The position numbers were made by a program, and so were the translations under genes. The notes under the pieces were generated by a model, which was not told the origin of the DNA, did no database searches, and was given only the letters and a program-made list of their open reading frames with translations. This document shows positions 1 to 6,075 of a stretch of DNA of 31,710 bases, in pieces. How positions within the stretch are numbered: position 1 is the first letter of the stretch; every line of letters begins with the position of its first letter. Origin of the DNA: JASFHF01 sp050123375 (lineage in GTDB: Bacteria; Pseudomonadota; Gammaproteobacteria; UBA12402); contig JASFHF010000024.1 of assembly GCA_050123375.1 (NCBI GenBank), positions 1 through 31,710 of the forward strand, read 5' to 3'.

Positions 1-84
1 GTGGGTGAAAGAGGTGATTGGTCGGTGGTGGAAAGATACGTAAAAGAGCAAGGCAAAAGTGTAGAGCAGTTGGCACTATTTTAA
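1..84 (+). CDS. C-terminal end of an unidentified protein (partial)
   Basis: The first frame is open from the window edge to a TAA at 82-84 and encodes 27 residues ending in VEQLALF. The composition (GERGDWSVVERYVKEQGK...) is that of a real soluble protein tail, and the gene continues to the left of the window. I do not recognise the family from this fragment. A palindromic insertion and a truncated ATPase gene follow directly. Confidence 0.45.
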   Translation: MGERGDWSVVERYVKEQGKSVEQLALF

Positions 85-135
85 TCGAAGGAAATACCCC
101 GCGGCTTGCCGCGGGGAATACTTTATTATCGAAGG
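84..135. repeat. Small palindromic insertion flanked by an 8-bp direct repeat
   Basis: A perfect 9-bp inverted repeat, CCCCGCGGC (97-105) and GCCGCGGGG (108-116) with a TT loop, is far more GC-rich than its surroundings. The 8-mer ATCGAAGG occurs exactly on both sides (84-91 and 128-135), as expected of a target-site duplication around a 36-bp insert. It lies just where the N-terminus of the next gene should be. There is no T-run on either side, so it is not a convincing terminator. Confidence 0.55.
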
Positions 136-154
136 TGTAAATCCTGCGCTTATT

Positions 155-1150
155 ATGTCGCCGCGTCGTTATGGTAAAACAAGTTTAGCGTTGAATTCAT
201 TTTCAAAAATCAAGTGGCCTTATGCACATATAGATCTTTATAAGGCGTTGGATGAAGAAGATATAGAAAAAACTATTCTAAATGGTATAGGAGAGTTATT
301 GGGGAAATTGGAAACAGTACCAGGGAAGTTACTCAAATTAGCTAGTAATTTTTTTATTTCCATGCATGTAAAGGTTGTATTAGGTGCGGATGGTTTATCG
401 TTGGAATTTGGGCGACGCAAACAGAAACCAACTACTACAATTCTTGAAGCTTTAGAAAAATTGCATAAATTAGCTCGCAAAAAAAATAAAAAAGTTATTA
501 TATTTATGGATGAATTTCAAACAGTTGGTGAAATAACTAATAATTCTGCAATCGAGGCGTCTATTCGGGAAGCAGCTCAAAAATCGATTAATGTTGCCTA
601 TGTTTTTTCTGGTAGTGATCGATATTTGATACAAGAAATGTTTTCAGATAAAAAAAGACCATTCTATAAATTATGTAATTTAGTTACTTTAGATAAAATA
701 TCGAAAGATGATTATACTGCATATATACAAAAAGCCTCTAATTTCCAATGGAAACGCAGTCTTACTGCGGATACATTAGAAAAGATTTTTTACATCACAG
801 AAAGACATCCTTATTATGTCAATAAGTTATGCTCTATGCTATGGGTTAATGATTATCCGACAAAAAAGGATGTCGTTGATAGTTGGCAACGATATGTGTT
901 GGAAAATAAATCACAGCTAGAGAGAGAATTAGAATTGTTAAGCATTAATCAGAGAAAATTGTTAATTTTTTTGGCGCAAGAGGGCCCAATTAAAGAGATC
1001 TTTTCTAAAGAAACTACTAAACAAGTAAATATTTCACTTAGTAGTGTTTCTCGTTCATTGTCAGTTTTAATTGCAAAAGACTATATTTATTCTGACGAGG
1101 AAGGTAACTATAAAATACGTGATCCTTTAATTCGGGATGTACTGCTTTAA
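155..1150 (+). CDS. P-loop ATPase (prokaryotic/archaeal AAA type), N-terminally truncated
   Basis: The 331-residue product is a P-loop ATPase of the type often annotated 'ATP-binding protein / AAA family ATPase' (PF01637-like). Visible are the Walker A segment SPRRYGKTS at residues 2-10, Walker B KKVIIFMDEFQ near 112-122, the sensor-like stretch YVFSGSDRYLIQEMF, a conserved PFYK stretch, and a C-terminal winged-helix-like region (about 255-331). The only ATG in frame lies inside the Walker A loop, so the first beta strand and the usual 30-60 residues before it are missing. The frame stays open upstream to position 65 and there reads GEYFIIEGVNPALIM, partly through the palindromic insertion at 92-127. 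This suggests a 5' lesion: a decaying gene, or one using a non-ATG start. The stop lies 13 bp before thyA. The cellular role is unknown. Confidence 0.6.
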   Translation: MSPRRYGKTSLALNSFSKIKWPYAHIDLYKALDEEDIEKTILNGIGELLGKLETVPGKLLKLASNFFISMHVKVVLGADGLSLEFGRRKQKPTTTILEALEKLHKLARKKNKKVIIFMDEFQTVGEITNNSAIEASIREAAQKSINVAYVFSGSDRYLIQEMFSDKKRPFYKLCNLVTLDKISKDDYTAYIQKASNFQWKRSLTADTLEKIFYITERHPYYVNKLCSMLWVNDYPTKKDVVDSWQRYVLENKSQLERELELLSINQRKLLIFLAQEGPIKEIFSKETTKQVNISLSSVSRSLSVLIAKDYIYSDEEGNYKIRDPLIRDVLL

Positions 1151-1163
1151 TGGAAAATGTTTT

Positions 1164-1958
1164 ATGCAGCAATATTTAGAGTTGTTAAGGTACATTCGCG
1201 ATAACGGTAATGAACGCCATGATCGTACGGGTGTGGGAACTATAGGTATTTTCGGTTACCAAATGCGGTTTGATTTAACTAAAAGTTTTCCGTTAGTTAC
1301 AACGAAAAAGTTACATCTAAAAAGTATTATTTATGAATTGTTGTGGTTTTTGCGTGGTGACACCAATATAAAATATTTAAATGATAACGGTGTTACTATT
1401 TGGGATGAGTGGGCGGATGAACATGGTGATTTGGGGCCGGTTTATGGTGCACAATGGCGTAATTGGAAAACCGCTGAAGGAAAATCGATTGATCAAATTT
1501 CCAAAGTTATTGAGCAGATTAAGCATGATCCATTTGCGCGCCGTATAATTGTCAGTGCATGGAATGTTGGTGAATTAGATAAAATGGTTTTGCCGCCATG
1601 TCATTTGTTGTTTCAATTTTATGTGGCAAACGGCAAATTGTCTTGCCAACTTTATCAGCGTTCAGCCGATGCTTTTTTGGGTGTGCCTTTTAATATTGCT
1701 TCTTATTCTTTGTTGACTCACATGATTGCACAGCAATGTGATTTACAGCCAGGTGAATTTATTTGGACCGGCGGAGATACACATATTTATACTAATCATT
1801 TAGATCAGATTGAGTTACAGTTATCACGCAAGCCATATCCTTTGCCCAAATTAATTATCAAGCGCAAGTCGGATTCGATATTTGATTACCAATACGAAGA
1901 TTTCGAGTTTGTTGATTACCGGGCACATCCGCATATTAAGGCGGAGATTGCGGTGTAG
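1164..1958 (+). CDS. thyA: Thymidylate synthase
   Basis: ThyA converts dUMP and methylene-tetrahydrofolate to dTMP and dihydrofolate in the cytosol. The product is 264 aa, the same length as E. coli ThyA, and is collinear with it: RTGVGTIGIFGYQMRF at the N-terminus, the catalytic cysteine C146 in LPPCHLLFQF, the dUMP-binding stretch YQRSADAFLGVPFNIASY, and WTGGDTHIYTNH. I place the start at ATG 1164 because it gives MQQYLELL, matching the family start; the frame is open upstream to 1137. The Shine-Dalgarno sequence is weak (GGAAA at 1152-1156). It follows the truncated ATPase gene by 13 bp. The TAG stop abuts a palindromic repeat. Confidence 0.97.
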   Translation: MQQYLELLRYIRDNGNERHDRTGVGTIGIFGYQMRFDLTKSFPLVTTKKLHLKSIIYELLWFLRGDTNIKYLNDNGVTIWDEWADEHGDLGPVYGAQWRNWKTAEGKSIDQISKVIEQIKHDPFARRIIVSAWNVGELDKMVLPPCHLLFQFYVANGKLSCQLYQRSADAFLGVPFNIASYSLLTHMIAQQCDLQPGEFIWTGGDTHIYTNHLDQIELQLSRKPYPLPKLIIKRKSDSIFDYQYEDFEFVDYRAHPHIKAEIAV

Positions 1959-2108
1959 GGGTCGCATCTTCACTCATTACAAATGAGCTAGCTTCTTTGA
2001 GGGACGGGGCTTTACATGATTACAAAGCAACAAACAAGGCACTTGTAATTATGTAAAGCCCCGTCCCGCCTACTTACTATGCTTGTAATAAGTAAAGACG
2101 CGGCCCCC
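1958..2108. repeat. Nested palindromic repeat (family A inside a related hairpin)
   Basis: Two hairpins are nested. The outer arms are 1958-1982 (GGGGTCGCATCTTCACTCAT...) and 2083-2108, complementary with a few mismatches. The inner arms are 2001-2025 and 2043-2067 (GGGACGGGGCTTTACAT... against its complement), 24 of 25 positions paired, with the loop AGCAACAAACAAGGCAC. The inner unit recurs inverted at 11027-11094, and the outer-type unit recurs alone at 10136-10201 with almost the same loop. This is best read as one mobile palindrome inserted in another. It may also end thyA transcripts, but has no U-tract. Confidence 0.85.
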
Positions 2109-2112
2109 ATCA

Positions 2113-2141
2113 TTGACGTGATCAAAAAATCAGCGTAATAT
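2113..2141 (+). promoter_or_regulatory. Sigma-70-like promoter for the polyamine genes
   Basis: A minus-35 box TTGACG (2113-2118) and a minus-10 box TAATAT (2136-2141) are separated by exactly 17 bp. They lie just downstream of the repeat edge and 26 bp before the start codon at 2168. A strong Shine-Dalgarno GGAGG (2156-2160) follows. The arrangement fits a constitutive promoter; no operator is evident. Confidence 0.6.
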
Positions 2142-2167
2142 CCGCTTGGAATTTTGGAGGGTATAAA

Positions 2168-3184
2168 ATGAAAAAAGACGAGTTACTTTCTACCAAAGTA
2201 GAGCATATTTCCATAGCAGATTTTAATGCTATGCCAATTGTTGAACAGTATGCAAAAACTGCATTTCAAGCTAGAAATTTGGCCAGAGCGGCAAAGATTT
2301 ACGATAAGATGTTAGCAGACAAAGATTGTGCAATTATATTGTGCCTAGCTGGATCGTTGTTTAGTGCGGGCTTGAAAAAAATAGTGTTTGATTTGGTGCA
2401 AAACAACATGGTTGATGCGATTGTATCAACCGGTGCGATTATTGTAGATCAGGATTTTTTTGAAGCGCTGGGGTTTTCACATTATCAAGGAACACCATTT
2501 ATTAATGATCATAATTTAATGGAATTAAGTATTGATAGAATTTATGATACTTATATTGATGAAGAGCAATTACGTGAATGTGATATGACGATTACTAAAA
2601 TCGCCGATTCGTTAGAGCCAGCACCATATTCTTCTCAACAATTTATTGCAGAGATGGGAAAATATTTGGTTGATAATAATTTAGGAAAAGATTCAGTAGT
2701 GCGCGCAGCTTATGAGAAAAAATTACCGATTTTTGTGCCGGCATTTTCGGATTGTTCGGCTGGTTTTGGTTTGGTGTATCATCAATGGAATAGAAAAGAT
2801 CAGCCAAAAGTAACGATTGATTCAGCTAAAGATTTTTTAGATTTAACCAGAATTAAAGTAATGTCAAAAGAAACTGGTTTATTTATGATCGGTGGCGGTG
2901 TGCCAAAAAATTTCGCACAAGATATAACAGTTGCGGCAGAAGTTGTTGGCGTCGATGCCGGGATGCATAAATATGCAGTACAAGTTACTGTTGCTGATGA
3001 ACGTGATGGGGCATTATCTGGTTCAACTTTAAAAGAGGCTCATTCGTGGGGCAAAGTGGATAATAATTTTGAACAAATGGTATTTGCTGAAGCTACTATT
3101 GCCGTGCCGTTGATTACAAGTTATGCGTATCACAAAGGTAATTGGCGTGGGCGCGAAGCAAAAGAATTTAATACGAGTATTTAA
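2168..3184 (+). CDS. Deoxyhypusine synthase-like protein, probable homospermidine synthase
   Basis: The 338-aa protein belongs to the deoxyhypusine synthase (DHS) fold. It has the N-terminal NAD-binding stretch (LAGSLFSAGLKKIV, VDAIVSTGAIIVDQDFFEALG) and, near the C-terminus, SWGK, whose K296 corresponds to the DHS lysine that forms the imine with the butylamine group. Bacteria have no eIF5A, so a bacterial DHS homologue is expected to act on free amines; family knowledge links such proteins to NAD-dependent homospermidine synthesis from putrescine. Here it is followed 14 bp later by a pyruvoyl arginine decarboxylase and faces the two agmatine-to-putrescine genes, so its substrate is probably made next door. 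The start has a strong GGAGG 7 bp upstream. The exact product (homospermidine or another aminobutyl conjugate) cannot be told from sequence. Confidence 0.85.
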   Translation: MKKDELLSTKVEHISIADFNAMPIVEQYAKTAFQARNLARAAKIYDKMLADKDCAIILCLAGSLFSAGLKKIVFDLVQNNMVDAIVSTGAIIVDQDFFEALGFSHYQGTPFINDHNLMELSIDRIYDTYIDEEQLRECDMTITKIADSLEPAPYSSQQFIAEMGKYLVDNNLGKDSVVRAAYEKKLPIFVPAFSDCSAGFGLVYHQWNRKDQPKVTIDSAKDFLDLTRIKVMSKETGLFMIGGGVPKNFAQDITVAAEVVGVDAGMHKYAVQVTVADERDGALSGSTLKEAHSWGKVDNNFEQMVFAEATIAVPLITSYAYHKGNWRGREAKEFNTSI

Positions 3185-3198
3185 AGAGGAAAATTGCG

Positions 3199-3750
3199 AT
3201 GGATTTATTGATTCCAAAAAAAATGTTTTTTGTTAAAGGTGTTGGAGTGCATAAAGACAAATTGGCTTCGTTTGAAGCGGCATTGCGGCATGCAGGAATT
3301 GAAAAATTTAATTTAGTTCATGTTTCAAGTATTTTACCGCCAAAATGTGAAATTATAAAAAAAGAACGAGGTTTAGCAGAGTTATCTCCGGGGCAAATAA
3401 TTTATTGTGTTATGGCGCGTAACGAAACTAATGAACCACATCGTTTGGTTTCAGCGGCAGTTGGTTTGGCGGTGCCGAAAGAACGTGAGCATTATGGATA
3501 TTTATCAGAACATCATGCTTTTGGTGAACCCGCAAAAGTTTCCGGCGATTACGCTGAAGATCTTGCTGCTACCATGTTGGCAACAACTTTGGGAGTGGAA
3601 TTTAATCCTGATCACGCATGGGATGCAAGGAAACAGATTTACAAAGCTAGCGGACATATTTTTAAAACCAGAAATATTTGCCAGTCTGCAGAAGGTAATA
3701 AACATGGTTTTTGGACCACGGTAATTTCTGCAGCAGTGTTTGTGCTTTAG
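3199..3750 (+). CDS. Pyruvoyl-dependent arginine decarboxylase
   Basis: The 183-aa protein matches the PvlArgDC family (Methanocaldococcus / Chlamydia AaxB type), which makes agmatine and CO2 from arginine. The self-cleavage site is visible as HVSSILPPKC, with the Ser43-Ser44 bond expected to be cut to form the beta chain and a pyruvoyl-capped alpha chain. Other family landmarks are VGVHKDKLASFEAAL at the start, VSAAVGLAVPKE, and GYLSEHHAFGE. An AGAGGA Shine-Dalgarno lies at 3185-3190, in the 14-bp gap after the DHS-like gene, so the two form an operon. It supplies agmatine to the convergent agmatine deiminase gene. The archaeal/chlamydial-type enzyme in place of the PLP-dependent SpeA suggests acquisition by transfer. 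Confidence 0.9.
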   Translation: MDLLIPKKMFFVKGVGVHKDKLASFEAALRHAGIEKFNLVHVSSILPPKCEIIKKERGLAELSPGQIIYCVMARNETNEPHRLVSAAVGLAVPKEREHYGYLSEHHAFGEPAKVSGDYAEDLAATMLATTLGVEFNPDHAWDARKQIYKASGHIFKTRNICQSAEGNKHGFWTTVISAAVFVL

Positions 3751-3808
3751 TGTATACCGATTGTTAATGAAGCTGTGGGATTTGTATAAAAGACTAATGC
3801 TAGTTTAA

Positions 3809-3916
3809 ATTGGAACTCGCGATTTTACAACTAGTTTGTTTTTGTAAAATCGCGAGTCAGCAAGCATGCAAATAACTAAAAAAGAATGCTGATTTATCAT
3901 GCGCGGTAGCTGCCAC
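3809..3916. repeat. Family B palindromic repeat, running into the 3' end of aguA
   Basis: A perfect 16-bp hairpin, ACTCGCGATTTTACAA (3815-3830) and its complement (3842-3857), is followed by GTCAGCAAGC and, after a less conserved stretch, TGCGCGGTAGCTGCCACAG (3900-3918). The same order of blocks occurs at 19366-19480 and, less completely, at 21566-21680. The distal block overlaps the last codons and stop of the leftward aguA gene. It lies between convergent genes, where the hairpin could also stop transcription. Confidence 0.85.
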
Positions 3917-4976
3917 AGGAGTGGCTAATGTTAGGTTGTTGTTGCGTAATGCAATGAATAGCTCCGCCGCCGTAAATTATGTCTTTGCTGTCAATGCCTA
4001 TAACTTCACGATTAAGAAAAAGTTTTTGTAGAATGTCTATGGCAATTTTATCGTTTTTGTGACTAAATTGTGGAGCTAGCACTGATTTATTTGCGATATA
4101 AAAATTAGCATAACTTACAGGTGCGGTTTCACCATCATCGTAATTCATTTGCGGCATAGGTAATTTAACTAAGTTGAATGGTTTTCCATCTTGATCTGTT
4201 GCATTTTTTAGGGTTTGAAAATTATTTTCTAATATCTCAAAATTAGGATTATTTTTGTTTTCTTCATAAGCGTAAACGATAGTGTTTTCGTTTACAAATC
4301 TTGCTACTTCGTCGACATGCCCATCGGTATGATCACCGATAATTCCTCGTTTGAGCCAAATAATATTGTTAACGCCCAAATAGCTTTTTAATTTATTTTC
4401 AATTTGTTGTTTGTTTAAATCATAATTGCGATTTTTATTAAGCAGGCATTCTTCGGTTGTGATTAAAGAACCTTTTCCGTTAACATCAATAGCACCGCCT
4501 TCCATAATTATACCAGACTCAAACATAGTTTGGTGAAGGTAATCTTTTATTTGGTATGGTACTTCATTGTCTTTTAATAATTCGGCAAACTTATTTCCAT
4601 ATGCATTATATTGCCATTTGATCCATGCAGTTTTTTTACTTGTATCTTTATGATTTAGATTTATTAAAAAAGTTGGCGCGTAATCACGTGTCCAAACATC
4701 CGCATAATCGGCTTGATGAAACGTAATTTTTTTGATATTAACATGATTTAATTGCAAGATTTTTTCTGCTTGGTTTTGCATTTCTTTGTTTAATACTAAT
4801 AATTCTATGTTTTCATTTAAATGCAAATGATAAATAATTTTAGCAAAAACTTTTTCAACTATGTGAACTCTTTGTGGAAAAGTGATGGGATCATACGGCC
4901 AAGCCATCCAAGTAGCTTGATGTTCATGCCACTCAGCAGGCATATAAAACCCTAATTGTACTGGTTTAAGATTCAT
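3897..4976 (-). CDS. aguA: Agmatine deiminase
   Basis: The 359-aa protein is a guanidino-group hydrolase of the PAD-like agmatine deiminase family (agmatine to N-carbamoylputrescine and NH3). Landmarks are MPAEWHEHQATWMAWP at the N-terminus, VWTRDYAPTF, EGGAIDVNGKG, GDHTDGHVDEVARF (214-227, with catalytic His/Asp) and the nucleophile C342 in GGGAIHCITQQQP. Family members normally end just after QQQP. Here about 11 residues (NISHSCGSYRA) follow, and the codons for CGSYRA and the stop are identical to the family B repeat found elsewhere in the window, so the native end was probably replaced. No clear Shine-Dalgarno precedes the ATG. The amidase gene lies upstream on the same strand across a palindromic repeat. 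Confidence 0.93.
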   Translation of the reverse strand: MNLKPVQLGFYMPAEWHEHQATWMAWPYDPITFPQRVHIVEKVFAKIIYHLHLNENIELLVLNKEMQNQAEKILQLNHVNIKKITFHQADYADVWTRDYAPTFLINLNHKDTSKKTAWIKWQYNAYGNKFAELLKDNEVPYQIKDYLHQTMFESGIIMEGGAIDVNGKGSLITTEECLLNKNRNYDLNKQQIENKLKSYLGVNNIIWLKRGIIGDHTDGHVDEVARFVNENTIVYAYEENKNNPNFEILENNFQTLKNATDQDGKPFNLVKLPMPQMNYDDGETAPVSYANFYIANKSVLAPQFSHKNDKIAIDILQKLFLNREVIGIDSKDIIYGGGAIHCITQQQPNISHSCGSYRA

Positions 4977-5027
4977 TTTTTAATTTTTTATATAACTATT
5001 TATTAAGTTTTTACATAATGATTATTA

Positions 5028-5126
5028 AGAGGTTTTGGGTATCTTTTTTCTCCTCCGGGCACTTCCATGTGCCACGCGCTTCCATCCATGGGCGCGAGTC
5101 GTCGAAAAATGCTACCCAAAACCTCT
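5028..5126. repeat. Family D palindromic repeat between aguB and aguA
   Basis: A perfect 14-bp terminal inverted repeat, AGAGGTTTTGGGTA (5028-5041) and its complement (5113-5126), bounds a GC-rich core with smaller hairpins (GGCACTTCCATGTGCC; CGCGC...GCGCG around TTCCATCCATGG). It has the shape of a miniature inverted-repeat element of about 100 bp. It falls in the 177-bp gap between two genes of one pathway, where it may reduce read-through into aguA. No second copy occurs in the window. Confidence 0.75.
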
Positions 5127-5153
5127 ATCACCATATAAAAATTGATTGAATAA

Positions 5154-6023
5154 TTAATTTTCCTCGATTAGTAATTTATACGTGTCCGGTCGGCGATTTT
5201 TTAGGAATCCCCATCCTTCTCTAATAAGCTGATTATGGGATAAGTCAACTTTGCAAATTAGAATTTCATTTTTATCTTTACTTGCTTGTTTTAGAATTTT
5301 ACCGAATGCGTCACATATAAATGATTGTCCCCAAAAGTTTAATTTATCTTCTATGCCAACTCGATTTACTGCCGCAATATGTATACCGTTTGCGATCGCG
5401 TGTCCACGCATGACTGTTTGCCAGGCTTCGTGCCAATCTCCATCTTTGCTTTCGTGTCCTATAATGGTGCCGATGGCAGTGGGATAAAAAATTAATTCCG
5501 CACCCATTAAAGTCACTATGCGTGCTGCTTCCGGAAACCATTGGTCGTAACAAATCAATACGGCAAAATCAGCAAACTTTGTTTTGTAGATACGATAATC
5601 ACGTGCGTTTTCATCAAAATAATTTTTTTCATAAAAATAAGGGTCCTGGGGAATATGAATTTTGTGATATGTATCCATAATTTTTCCGTCAGAGTTAATA
5701 ATTACTGCTGAATTATAATATTTGCCGTTTTCGTTTTTTTCAAAAATCGGAACAATAATTACAACTTGGTTTTCTTGTGCGATTTTGCAAAAAATATCAG
5801 TTAATTCTCCGGGAATGGTTTCAGCGTAATTATTTATGTCTGCATTTTTGTATTGAGGAAAATAAACATTATTAAATAATTCTTGTAGACAAATTATTTG
5901 CGCGCCTTTTTTAATTGCTTCTTCTACTAATTTTATGGTGTTGTGTAAATTATTTTTTTTGTCGGAAGACACGTTGGTTTGAATTAAGCCTAGAGAAACG
6001 TTTTTTTTAGGTTTGTTGCTCAT
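5154..6023 (-). CDS. aguB: N-carbamoylputrescine amidase
   Basis: The 289-aa nitrilase-superfamily enzyme hydrolyses N-carbamoylputrescine to putrescine, CO2 and NH3. The catalytic triad is visible: E48 in CLQELF, K121 in HKIHIPQDP, and C158 in LICYDQWFPEAAR. The stretch QDPYFYEKNYF and the C-terminal NRRPDTY are typical of the carbamoylputrescine branch rather than other nitrilases. I chose the ATG at 6023 because AAGGAAAG sits just upstream and the protein then begins like the family (VSLGLIQTNVS). The frame is open further upstream into rpoD, but those residues have no family likeness. It starts 52 bp after the rpoD stop on the same strand and probably shares its transcript; aguA follows. 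Confidence 0.93.
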   Translation of the reverse strand: MSNKPKKNVSLGLIQTNVSSDKKNNLHNTIKLVEEAIKKGAQIICLQELFNNVYFPQYKNADINNYAETIPGELTDIFCKIAQENQVVIIVPIFEKNENGKYYNSAVIINSDGKIMDTYHKIHIPQDPYFYEKNYFDENARDYRIYKTKFADFAVLICYDQWFPEAARIVTLMGAELIFYPTAIGTIIGHESKDGDWHEAWQTVMRGHAIANGIHIAAVNRVGIEDKLNFWGQSFICDAFGKILKQASKDKNEILICKVDLSHNQLIREGWGFLKNRRPDTYKLLIEEN

Positions 6024-6075
6024 GTCTTTCCTTAAAGAACGGCCTGAGTTCGAGGTGACAGGCTTCTGTTGGATG

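Noticed and set aside
97..116. Rho-independent terminator after the first gene fragment
   Set aside because: The stem is strong but no T-run follows on either strand, and exact 8-bp flanking repeats point to an insertion.
6024..6075. Upstream extension of aguB into rpoD (frame open to 6269)
   Set aside because: The extra residues have no nitrilase likeness, overlap rpoD in another frame, and a good AAGGA precedes the ATG at 6023.
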